NCBI RefSeq assembly: GCF_900168165.1
Contig: NZ_FUYV01000001.1
Location: forward strand, 62,001-126,000
DNA from: Alkalitalea saponilacus
GTDB taxonomy: Bacteria > Bacteroidota > Bacteroidia > Bacteroidales > Marinilabiliaceae
Reading direction: 5' to 3'
DNA: 64,000 bases
Positions 17,536-25,573 of the stretch are shown here, piece after piece. Numbering within the stretch: the first letter of the stretch is position 1; each line of letters begins with the position of its first letter. A program made the translations under genes and the position numbers. The notes below the pieces were generated by a model. The model saw only the letters and a list, made by a program, of their open reading frames with translations, ran no database searches and was not told the origin of the DNA.

Positions 17536-18240
17536 ATGTTTTCATCACCATTGCTGATAATTTTCATTGTATTTATGCTGGCAAGCTGGATTGTCAGTTC
17601 AACCCTGAAAAGTAAATTTAAGAAGTACTCTCAGACGCCCATTTCAGGTGGGATGTCAGGAAAAGAGATCGCTGAAAAAATGCTTTACGACAATGGCATT
17701 TCAAATGTAAAAGTTTTGTCGGTAGGGGGGCAATTATCTGATCATTACAACCCAGCTAACAGAACAGTAAACTTAAGTCAGGAAGTTTATCATGGTCGTA
17801 ACGTTGCCGCAGCAGCCGTTGCCGCTCACGAATGTGGACACGCAGTGCAACATGCCAGAGCTTATGCTCCGTTGCAGCTGAGATCCGCTTTGGTTCCATT
17901 ACAAAATGTAAGTGCCAGATTGCTTAATATTATTTTTATTTCAATGTTTGTTGGTGCTTTTTTACTGCCAACAGTCATCTCATTTGATTTAGCACTGATC
18001 ATCATCATTGCTTGTTACTCGGTGTTTACAGCTTTTGCATTTATAACTTTGCCAGTAGAGATCAATGCCAGCCATCGGGCACTGAAATGGCTTACCACGA
18101 GCGGAATAACTTCCGGAAGAAGTCATGTAGAAGCCAAAGACGCACTTAGTTGGGCTGCTTACACTTACGTGGTTGCTGCATTATCCGCTTTGGCTACACT
18201 AGCCTATTATATTATGATTTTTATGTCGAGAAGAAATTGA
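17536..18240 (+). CDS. YugP-family zinc metallopeptidase (membrane)
   Basis: 234 residues. An N-terminal membrane segment (LLIIFIVFMLASWIV) and two to three more C-terminal segments flank a zinc site HECGH (98-102), within VAAHECGHAVQHA. This is the YugP/DUF neutral zinc metallopeptidase family; the natural substrate is unknown. It has the strongest ribosome site in the window and a possible sigma-54 promoter, and ends at a good terminator. It may therefore be an independently regulated envelope-stress-type protease; that is inference. Confidence 0.88.
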   Translation: MFSSPLLIIFIVFMLASWIVSSTLKSKFKKYSQTPISGGMSGKEIAEKMLYDNGISNVKVLSVGGQLSDHYNPANRTVNLSQEVYHGRNVAAAAVAAHECGHAVQHARAYAPLQLRSALVPLQNVSARLLNIIFISMFVGAFLLPTVISFDLALIIIIACYSVFTAFAFITLPVEINASHRALKWLTTSGITSGRSHVEAKDALSWAAYTYVVAALSALATLAYYIMIFMSRRN

Positions 18241-18270
18241 TTCTAAAAAAGGTTCAGAGAAAATAGAACA

Positions 18271-18309
18271 AAACTGGCTTGAGTAAAAAACTCAAGCCAG
18301 TTTTTCTTT
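18271..18309. terminator. Terminator between yugP gene and RDD gene
   Basis: Perfect 13-bp stem (18271-18283 with 18291-18303), loop TAAAAAA, then TTCTTTT. It serves the plus-strand gene; the A-rich sequence to its left lets it act on the convergent RDD gene as well. Confidence 0.85.
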
Positions 18310-19040
18310 TATACATTAGCTGGCTCCCTCATGTGGATTGAGTTATAATCCTTTACTATTGCATATAAAAACTGGACATCAGTCATATCGCTGGTAACAG
18401 CCATCTTTTTGGAGATGGCTTCTCTGGTTTTTAGTAATATCACATGGTTACTCTTGTTGTCCGGTGATTTCCGATACACTTCAAGCACTTCCTTTACTAC
18501 AAGTATATCTTTGTCCGAAAGTAATTCAGCCTGATGGAAGTGTGGTGTATAGCTCTTTTCAATATTCATAAAAGGAGAGGAGGTCATTGATTTCTTTTTA
18601 TGAATTCTTAGAACTGTGGTAGATGCTGCAATATCTCCTATTCTTTGTCCTTTGCCGTTTATGATAATTATAAGAACGGCAATTGCTCCTGCCATAAGGG
18701 ACACATCGATGATTCGGAATATCCATCTTATAAAACATGCACCAAAAGTCAGGTGTGAACCATCAGTTTTAACAACTTTAATACGCATGATCATTTTTCC
18801 CGGACTTTGTCCGTTAAAAACCATTTCAAAAAGCAGGTGATAAAAAATTACAGGAATAAAGAATAGAAGAAACCATCCTCCAAGGTCCGAAAGGTTAGAG
18901 GAAAAGATTAACAGTAAAAAAAGAAAATAGGATCCAATAAATAGGGCATCAAGAAGATATGCCAGAATTCTGTCTCCTAAACTTGCAATTTGATATTGCA
19001 AGTCAACATTTTGCGAGGTATTAAGATTGAATGTCTCCAT
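18309..19040 (-). CDS. RDD family membrane protein
   Basis: 243 residues. Residues ~10-150 form an RDD domain: the conserved start is QIASLGDRILAYLLDALFIG, GQSPGKMIMRIKVV follows, and three to four hydrophobic segments are visible. The C-terminal 80 residues are soluble. RDD proteins are small integral membrane proteins of uncertain function, sometimes proposed as ion/proton antiporters. The gene is divergent from the SpoIIM operon with the promoter shared in a palindrome (19067-19087). This pairing recurs in Bacteroidota and suggests a joint role with that operon. Confidence 0.88.
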   Translation of the reverse strand: METFNLNTSQNVDLQYQIASLGDRILAYLLDALFIGSYFLFLLLIFSSNLSDLGGWFLLFFIPVIFYHLLFEMVFNGQSPGKMIMRIKVVKTDGSHLTFGACFIRWIFRIIDVSLMAGAIAVLIIIINGKGQRIGDIAASTTVLRIHKKKSMTSSPFMNIEKSYTPHFHQAELLSDKDILVVKEVLEVYRKSPDNKSNHVILLKTREAISKKMAVTSDMTDVQFLYAIVKDYNSIHMREPANV

Positions 19041-19066
19041 CCGTTATGGACATTTAAGATAATATG

Positions 19067-19087
19067 CTAAATTTGTTTCAAATTTAG
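19067..19087. promoter_or_regulatory. Palindrome containing two opposed -7 elements
   Basis: CTAAATTTG-TTT-CAAATTTAG. The left arm holds a plus-strand TAAATTTG (19068-19075) for the SpoIIM operon. The right arm holds the same element on the minus strand (19079-19086) for the RDD gene. The two promoters would overlap and compete. Confidence 0.5.
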
Positions 19088-19126
19088 ATAAAAACATTTG
19101 AATCAGAAAAATATAATTCTACCCGG

Positions 19127-20113
19127 ATGAAGGAAATATCATTCATCAGCCTTAACAAAGCACGCTGGAGCAACTTCGAGAAACAACTGGATAGTCCGGG
19201 GAGCATCAGCCCCGATGATCTGGCCGACCAATATATTCTGCTTACCAATGATCTTTCCTATGCACGCACATTTTATCCCGAATCTGGAATCGTTGACTAT
19301 CTGAATGGACTAAGCGCAAAATCACATTCACTGATCTACCGTAACAAAAAGGAGAAAAGTTCAAGACTCCTGAGTTTCTGGGTAAAGGAACTTCCTGTTG
19401 CCCTGTATGAAGCCAGAAAAGATTTTTTATGGTCATTGATTATTTTCTCTATTTCGATCATGATTGGAGTTGCAGGTGCCATTGCTGATTCCGATCTGAT
19501 AAGACTTATTCTGGGTGATGCATATGTGAACATGACACTTGACAACATTGCCAAAGGTGATCCTTTGGGAGTATATGGAAAAATGACTCCATTTTTAATG
19601 TTTTTGTCTATCACCTTCAACAATGTCTATGTTTCATTTGTGGCATTCCTTTTCGGCGTTTTAACCCCATTGGGAACGGCTTATGTTTTATTCCGAAACG
19701 GGGTAATGGTAGGATCATTCATCACTTTCTTCTTTCAACAATCGCTTGGTACTGTTGCCTCCATAACCATCATGATTCATGGAACACTGGAGCTATCGGC
19801 AATAGTTCTGGCAGGAGGTGCAGGCATCCTTCTGGGTAAAAGTATATTATTCCCGGGAACTTATACCCGAAAAGACAGCTTCTTAAAGGGAGTTCGCAGG
19901 GGCACAAAAATCATGCTTGGACTGGTTCCTTTCTTTGTTATTGCTGCCTGGATCGAAAGTTATATTACGCGTCATTATAATACCATGTCAACGCTGTCGG
20001 CTATTTTGATAATTGCACTATCTTTAGGATTAATTTTGTGGTACTTTGTAATAGTTCCATATTACGTATATAGAAAAACTAACTCAAATGAAAAACACCG
20101 AAATCCAAATTAA
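19127..20113 (+). CDS. Stage II sporulation protein M-like (SpoIIM) membrane protein
   Basis: 328 residues: a soluble N-terminal third (~1-100), then several transmembrane segments including the SpoIIM-type core FLFGVLTPLGTAYVLFRNGVMVGSFITFF. In sporulating Firmicutes SpoIIM is part of a peptidoglycan-remodelling complex, but this non-sporulating lineage uses the family elsewhere, usually beside RDD, DUF4129, DUF4350, MoxR and DUF58 genes, exactly as here. Its 3' end overlaps the next gene by 26 nt. First gene of a tightly packed six-gene operon. Confidence 0.88.
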   Translation: MKEISFISLNKARWSNFEKQLDSPGSISPDDLADQYILLTNDLSYARTFYPESGIVDYLNGLSAKSHSLIYRNKKEKSSRLLSFWVKELPVALYEARKDFLWSLIIFSISIMIGVAGAIADSDLIRLILGDAYVNMTLDNIAKGDPLGVYGKMTPFLMFLSITFNNVYVSFVAFLFGVLTPLGTAYVLFRNGVMVGSFITFFFQQSLGTVASITIMIHGTLELSAIVLAGGAGILLGKSILFPGTYTRKDSFLKGVRRGTKIMLGLVPFFVIAAWIESYITRHYNTMSTLSAILIIALSLGLILWYFVIVPYYVYRKTNSNEKHRNPN

Positions 20114-21050
20114 CAGAAAAAGAGACTTCTCAGAAGTCATAAATGCCACATTCACGTTTTTAAAACAAGAGTTTAAACCTCTTGGCAAAGTAATAATATG
20201 GTATGCAGGCATTCCAATTATTATCACCTCTATCATTGGAGCCTACTATTCAGGCAATGAGTTATCTCGTTTTTTTCAAGCACTGGAAGGTGGTATTGTC
20301 GACTCAAACGCCTTGGTAAATCCATGGTTGCTTACTCTTCTGGTATTAGTATCTTTTGCGACATCAATTTTTCTGACAGGCCTGTCAGCTTCTTATATAA
20401 AACACTATGTATACAAGGGAAAAGACCAGTTTTCTTCTGCAGATGTGTGGAATGGGTTTGTTCCCTTTATCGGACCACTTATCGGGCTTTATTTCATATC
20501 TTTTATAATCATAATGGTAACAGCTGCCATCGGCGGAATTTTTGTTTTCGGATTAAGTTCATTAACATCGTCGACAATTATTACAGCCATTATTATCTTC
20601 ATGGGAATCATAGCTTTGGTTGTAATTCCGGTTGTTTTTGTGTTTGTGCCTCTCTCGATGACTTATATGCCCCTCGTTGATGAAAACATAGGGGCATTTT
20701 CGGCAATAAAAAGATCATTCAGCCTGGTTTTTGGAAATTGGTGGGTCACATTCGGAATCATAGTGATAGCATCCGTTATCGTTTCATTGCTTGGAACCAT
20801 ATTCAGTATACCTGCCTTTGTTGTTGGTGTTGTTCAAGGCTATTCATCTGTGACAGGAGAAGGAGCTATAGATTCTACCTCATTGGCAGTAATCTTCACA
20901 ACCTCCATTGGAACTTTAGCACAATACATCATATACCCGATTGTTTTTGTTGCCATTGCTATTCAGTATTATAGCTTAAAGGAACAAAAGGAAAATCCGG
21001 GACTTCTTCAGAAAATTGAAGAGATCACGGATGATTCAAACATGAGCTAA
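20088..21050 (+). CDS. Polytopic membrane protein of the SpoIIM operon
   Basis: 320 residues, starting 26 nt inside the SpoIIM gene. About six hydrophobic segments; the central part (VFVPLSMTYMPLVDENIGAFSAIKRSFSLVFGNWWVTFGI) resembles the membrane domain seen in glycerophosphodiesterase-like and DUF4013-like proteins. No catalytic residues are apparent. A permease-like or scaffold role in the operon is likely, but a specific function cannot be given. Confidence 0.75.
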   Translation: MKNTEIQINRKRDFSEVINATFTFLKQEFKPLGKVIIWYAGIPIIITSIIGAYYSGNELSRFFQALEGGIVDSNALVNPWLLTLLVLVSFATSIFLTGLSASYIKHYVYKGKDQFSSADVWNGFVPFIGPLIGLYFISFIIIMVTAAIGGIFVFGLSSLTSSTIITAIIIFMGIIALVVIPVVFVFVPLSMTYMPLVDENIGAFSAIKRSFSLVFGNWWVTFGIIVIASVIVSLLGTIFSIPAFVVGVVQGYSSVTGEGAIDSTSLAVIFTTSIGTLAQYIIYPIVFVAIAIQYYSLKEQKENPGLLQKIEEITDDSNMS

Positions 21051-21072
21051 ACTCTTCTAAATATCATTCGCG

Positions 21073-21816
21073 GTGGCATCAAAAAGAAATCCGAGTATTT
21101 TATATCTGATAACTGGCATCATGTTTATGCTGATCTGGGGGGGGACAATCCCCCCCCAGCCGGATTCTAATGCTCAATCAGTAACACCATGGGATGATAA
21201 CAGCAAAATAGAATACCGTGAACCGCCAATTGAACAAATTCGTCAGTATCAAAACAACCCGGCATATAATTACGATCGTGAAAATGAGAGGCCAGGATTG
21301 CTACAGCGCATATTGGCCTGGATTTGGCAGGAAATCCTCAGTGGCATGCAAGGTCAGGGGGGAACAATTAAATACTTGTTGCTGGGATTGGTAATTGTGG
21401 TTTCTCTGTTTTTTGTGCTTAAGCTGCTCAACATTCCGTTTGGAGGATTCTTCAATTACATGCGAAAAGGGGATTTGTCGGAAATTCATCTAATGAAAAC
21501 CGATGAAACCCATAATGAAAAAGAGTTAGAACACCTATTTAAGTTATACAAGAACAATAAAGCTTACCGGGAAGCAGTCAGGATTCTTTATTTGCTCTAC
21601 CTAAAAAGCCTGGAGAAAAGAAGTTGTATCACCATCCGAACATGGAAGACAAATAAGGATTACTTATACGAAATAAAGGATCAAAGCATACAGCAAACCT
21701 TCCGTAAAATTATCAAACTTTATGAATACGTTTGGTTTGGACAGTTTGATCCGGATTCAGAGCGTTTTACTAAAATTGAGAAAACCATAAAAGAAGGAAT
21801 GGCATCTGTTGCCTGA
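21073..21816 (+). CDS. DUF4129 domain protein
   Basis: 247 residues. The frame opens with GTG 21073, giving an N-terminal hydrophobic segment; ATG 21121 is an alternative start that would leave little of it. A second membrane span (YLLLGLVIVVSLFFVLKLL) is at ~98-117. The C-terminal soluble domain (~145-247) has the DUF4129 pattern of an ALRILYLLYLK-like helix and YEYVWFGQFDPDSERF. The family is often fused to transglutaminase modules in other bacteria; here it stands alone. An exceptional G8/C8 inverted repeat lies at 21135-21159. Confidence 0.85.
   Translation: MASKRNPSILYLITGIMFMLIWGGTIPPQPDSNAQSVTPWDDNSKIEYREPPIEQIRQYQNNPAYNYDRENERPGLLQRILAWIWQEILSGMQGQGGTIKYLLLGLVIVVSLFFVLKLLNIPFGGFFNYMRKGDLSEIHLMKTDETHNEKELEHLFKLYKNNKAYREAVRILYLLYLKSLEKRSCITIRTWKTNKDYLYEIKDQSIQQTFRKIIKLYEYVWFGQFDPDSERFTKIEKTIKEGMASVA
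21135..21159. repeat. Inverted repeat with G8 and C8 tracts inside the DUF4129 gene
   Basis: CT+G8 (21135-21144), loop ACAAT, C8+AG (21150-21159): a perfect 10-bp, almost pure G:C stem 60 nt after the start codon. Both homopolymers are slippage-prone and would shift the reading frame. Confidence 0.85.
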
Positions 21817-21839
21817 TAATTTAACTGTTAAAAAAGAAT

Positions 21840-23042
21840 ATGAACCAATCCGGCAGATTTCAACGTGTGATATCCATCATCCTGATTATTGGGGTGATTA
21901 TTCTGGTTGTCTCTGCATTTTTTGCTCCCCAACCTTTGGATTGGACTTACAGTTACTCAAACCGACACGCAAAACCACTGGGAACTCGTTTGGTTTATAA
22001 TGTAATAAACCATCTTTTCCCCGGTCAGGAATTAATTGTTAAACACTCAGGATTAAATGATTTTTTAGAGGAAGCCACACCTGTAAATACAAATTTCATA
22101 TACATAAATAATAACTACGACCCAAATTGCGACGAGGTTTCCAGGCTACTGGAAGTTGCAAGCGCAGGGAACCATGTTTTTATTGCTGCAGAATCTTTCT
22201 CCGAATGTTTTGAAGACACCTTTAATCTGAGAGTCCGACGGGCAATGCCGCCGGTTTTATCTATAACAAATGATTCAATTGGTTATCATTTTACCAATAA
22301 AGCCATCCAAAAAGGCTATCAAGACTATTGGTTTAGAAAGGTAATAACGAACAACTATTTTGAATCCTATGATTCAACGCGAACCACTGTTTTGGGCCAC
22401 AACAACCGGGGCAGAACAAATTTCATCAAAATTCAACATGGCCATGGCGCCATATTCATCAACGCCAACCCCATTGCCTTTACTAATTATCATCTTTTAT
22501 CGGGAAACAAGAGTGAGTATATATTTAAAAGCCTTTCGTATCTACCAGTAACCACTACCGTTTGGGATGAAAGCCATAAAACTGGTGTTACTTCAATTGG
22601 TTCCGAAATAGATTTCATTCTGGCTGAGCCTGCATTAAGAATGGCATGGTACCTGACTCTGATGGCAGCATTTTTCTGGTTGGTTTTTCATGGGAAGCGT
22701 CGCCAAAGAGCCATTCCCATCATAAATGCAACTCGGAATATTACTCTCTCATTTGTTGAAACCATTAGTCGGTTATACCTTTTAAAAAATGACCATGCCG
22801 GGATAGCCAGAAAGAGGTTTCTGTACTTTAAGGAGTACATACGTAATAGGTATTTCATACAAATTACGAGTGATGAAAGTAAAATCATTGAGGAGATATC
22901 TGAAAAATCAGGTGTACGAGAACGCAGCGTAGCTGCTTTGTTCAGAATGGCAAAAAACCTGGATAGGGTAAAAAATATATCGCAGGAAGACCTGCAGCAA
23001 TTTAATCGTCAACTGGAATTCTTTTATAAAAACTGTCGCTGA
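21840..23042 (+). CDS. DUF4350 domain protein
   Basis: 400 residues. An N-terminal membrane segment (VISIILIIGVIILVVSAFF) anchors a periplasmic DUF4350 domain (~40-235; start SNRHAKPLGTRLVYNVINHLFPGQ), which resembles glutamine-amidotransferase-like ABC-auxiliary folds. A second membrane segment (ALRMAWYLTLMAAFFWLVFHG, ~263-284) leads to a helical cytoplasmic tail. Catalytic function is unknown. It lies between DUF4129 and MoxR genes with only 23 and 2 nt spacing. Confidence 0.85.
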   Translation: MNQSGRFQRVISIILIIGVIILVVSAFFAPQPLDWTYSYSNRHAKPLGTRLVYNVINHLFPGQELIVKHSGLNDFLEEATPVNTNFIYINNNYDPNCDEVSRLLEVASAGNHVFIAAESFSECFEDTFNLRVRRAMPPVLSITNDSIGYHFTNKAIQKGYQDYWFRKVITNNYFESYDSTRTTVLGHNNRGRTNFIKIQHGHGAIFINANPIAFTNYHLLSGNKSEYIFKSLSYLPVTTTVWDESHKTGVTSIGSEIDFILAEPALRMAWYLTLMAAFFWLVFHGKRRQRAIPIINATRNITLSFVETISRLYLLKNDHAGIARKRFLYFKEYIRNRYFIQITSDESKIIEEISEKSGVRERSVAALFRMAKNLDRVKNISQEDLQQFNRQLEFFYKNCR

Positions 23043-23044
23043 TT

Positions 23045-24052
23045 ATGAATGAAGAATTAACCAACAACTATAACGAAGAAAACGGCATGTTTGAAAGCCG
23101 TTTAAAGGTTCAGGAACTGAACCATCTTGCATTTCGCATCCGAAATGAAATAGGTAAAGTCATCGTTGGTCAGGAGCGGGTTCTTGACCTGCTTTTAACC
23201 GCACTCCTGGCCAATGGTCATGTACTGATTGAAGGTGTACCGGGAGTTGCGAAAACACTCATTGCCAAACTTCTGGCAAAAACCATCAATACCGGGTTTT
23301 CCAGAATCCAATTTACTCCGGATTTAATGCCTTCAGATGTATTGGGGACAACCATATTTAACAATACAAGTTCTGCTTTTGAGTTTAGAAGTGGACCGAT
23401 TTTTTCCAATCTGATTCTCATTGACGAAGTAAACAGAGCTCCTGCAAAAACTCAATCAGCTCTATTTGAGGTTATGGAGGAACGTCAGGCCACTATTGAC
23501 GGAGTGACTCACCCCATGGCAAATCCGTTTCTGGTAATTGCGACGCAAAACCCTGTTGAGCATGAAGGTACTTACCGATTGCCTGAGGCACAACTCGATA
23601 GATTTATTTTTAAAATCAAAATTGATTACCCTGACGTTGAGGAGGAGGTATCCATTCTTCAGAACTCATGCAACAGAGGATTAGCAAAAGAGATTGACGA
23701 GATACAGCCTGTTGTGTCTGCCGATGAAATCATTGAATTTCAGGAGTTGACCCGCCAGGTAATTGTTGACCCACAACTGCTGCATTATATAGCGACCATT
23801 GTTGATCGTACAAGAAAAAATAGCGCACTCTATCTAGGTGCAAGCCCTAGGGCTTCATTGGCCATCTTAAATACCGCGAAAGCTTATGCAGCTCTGGAAG
23901 GGAGAGACTTTGTAACGCCGGAAGATATTCACGAAGTCATTTATCCGGTTCTTTGTCACAGAGTCATCTTATCTCCTGAAAAAGAGATGGAAGGTATCAG
24001 ACCTGAATCCATTATTCGCCAGATAATTGATTCAGTGGAAATCCCCAGATAA
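23045..24052 (+). CDS. MoxR-family AAA+ ATPase
   Basis: 335 residues. Walker A is GVPGVAKT, Walker B is LILIDEVNRAPAKTQSALFEVMEE, sensor 1 is ATQNP and the lid region is GASPRASLAIL. MoxR ATPases act as chaperones that mature or insert metal centres into partner complexes, typically with vWA-domain partners. The partner here is most likely the DUF58 protein encoded 45 nt downstream. It starts 2 nt after the DUF4350 stop. Confidence 0.94.
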   Translation: MNEELTNNYNEENGMFESRLKVQELNHLAFRIRNEIGKVIVGQERVLDLLLTALLANGHVLIEGVPGVAKTLIAKLLAKTINTGFSRIQFTPDLMPSDVLGTTIFNNTSSAFEFRSGPIFSNLILIDEVNRAPAKTQSALFEVMEERQATIDGVTHPMANPFLVIATQNPVEHEGTYRLPEAQLDRFIFKIKIDYPDVEEEVSILQNSCNRGLAKEIDEIQPVVSADEIIEFQELTRQVIVDPQLLHYIATIVDRTRKNSALYLGASPRASLAILNTAKAYAALEGRDFVTPEDIHEVIYPVLCHRVILSPEKEMEGIRPESIIRQIIDSVEIPR

Positions 24053-24097
24053 TTTCCAGAAAAGAAGATAAACAATGATACAGCAAAATCAGGAAAA

Positions 24098-25438
24098 ATG
24101 AAGATTCCATTTAAGCCATTATTCATCAACAACAGATTCTACAAATTACTGGGGTTCGTAGCTTTTCTCTACGTCCTGGCTTTTTTATGGAGTGTGTTTT
24201 TGTTAGTAGCATGGCTTGCTTTTGGAGTGTTCTTAAGTCTCATAATCATTGATGGGCTGATACTTTTTGCTCCCGGAAATAAAAGTCGACTTATTGGAAA
24301 GAGGATACTCCCCGAAAGATTCTCCAACGGAGATGAAAACGAAGTTTGCATCTCAATCGAGAGTAAGTTACCCTTTAAATTCAATGCTGAGATTATTGAT
24401 GAAATTCCGTTTCAGTTTCAAATTCGGGATTTTCGGATAGAAGCAACTTTACATCCCGAAAAAACAGTTACGTACAAATATACCCTGACACCAAAAGAGA
24501 GGGGCGAATATTTTTTTGGGGTGCTGAATGTTTTTATTAAGGGTCAGATTGGGTTGTTTAGCCGCCGTTACCAGTTTGATAAAGATGCCATGGTAAAAGT
24601 ATATCCTTCATTTATCCAAATGAAGCAATACGAAATCATGGCCATCAGCAATCGTCTCTCAGAAATCGGGATAAAAAAAATAAGACGAATTGGTCATCAT
24701 ACCGAATTTGACCAAATAAGAGATTACATAAAGGGTGATGACATCAGAACCATTAACTGGAAAGCCACTGCCAGGAAGGGGCATTTGATGGTTAACCAGT
24801 ATCAGGATGAAAAATCGCAACAGGTAATTTGTATTCTGGATATGGGAAGAACCATGAAAATGGCATTCAACAAAATGACCCTCCTGGATTATGCTATTAA
24901 TACTTCGCTTGTGCTGACTAACATAGCCATGCTGAAGCATGACAAGGCAGGGGTTATTACTTTTAATGAGAAAATCTGCAACATGCTTCCTCCCCGCCGT
25001 GAAGGCCACCAGATGAACTCCATCATGGAGTTGCTATATAATCAGAAAACAGGGTTCCTGGAACATAACCTTGAGGCATTGTATGCCTCAGTAAAACATC
25101 GCGTTCATCAAAGAAGTCTATTGGTTCTGTTCACAAATTTTGAGAGCATAAAAACAGCAAGGCAACAGATGTATGTTTTGGCCAAATTAGCTGCCAACCA
25201 TTTGCTGATGGTCATTTTTTTCGAAAACTCCGAAATATCTGGTATGATTCACCATCAGGCTAAAGATACTGAAGAGATCTATCAGCAGGCCATTGCTGAG
25301 AAATTTATCTATGAAAAAAAGCAAATCGTAAAAGAGCTTGAAAGATATGGTATTCATGCCATTCTGACCAATCCCGAGAATCTCACCATAGACACCATCA
25401 ATCAATACCTGGAACTAAAAGCCAGGGGCATCATTTAA
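24098..25438 (+). CDS. DUF58 domain protein (vWA-like MoxR partner)
   Basis: 446 residues. Two N-terminal hydrophobic segments (~12-55) anchor a protein with a beta-rich region and then the DUF58 signature GDDIRTINWKATARKGHLMV. This is followed by a vWA-like domain, where ILDMGRTM replaces the classic DxSxS MIDAS motif, so metal binding may be degenerate. MoxR-DUF58 pairs are widespread; here they close the SpoIIM operon, and a terminator follows at 25466-25491. Confidence 0.9.
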   Translation: MKIPFKPLFINNRFYKLLGFVAFLYVLAFLWSVFLLVAWLAFGVFLSLIIIDGLILFAPGNKSRLIGKRILPERFSNGDENEVCISIESKLPFKFNAEIIDEIPFQFQIRDFRIEATLHPEKTVTYKYTLTPKERGEYFFGVLNVFIKGQIGLFSRRYQFDKDAMVKVYPSFIQMKQYEIMAISNRLSEIGIKKIRRIGHHTEFDQIRDYIKGDDIRTINWKATARKGHLMVNQYQDEKSQQVICILDMGRTMKMAFNKMTLLDYAINTSLVLTNIAMLKHDKAGVITFNEKICNMLPPRREGHQMNSIMELLYNQKTGFLEHNLEALYASVKHRVHQRSLLVLFTNFESIKTARQQMYVLAKLAANHLLMVIFFENSEISGMIHHQAKDTEEIYQQAIAEKFIYEKKQIVKELERYGIHAILTNPENLTIDTINQYLELKARGII

Positions 25439-25465
25439 CACCCGGATTTGTTACGGTTAAAACAT

Positions 25466-25497
25466 CAATTTTGCTCGTTTGAGCAAAATTGTTTCTT
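25466..25497 (+). terminator. Terminator of the SpoIIM-DUF58 operon
   Basis: 11-bp perfect stem (25466-25476 with 25481-25491), GTTT loop, followed by TTTCTTC. Confidence 0.8.
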
Positions 25498-25573
25498 CAT
25501 CTTCAATAATTTGCCTTCGAATTCATTAGATTTATATCAGAATAAATTTCAGATAAAGAGTAATTGCTAGTTC

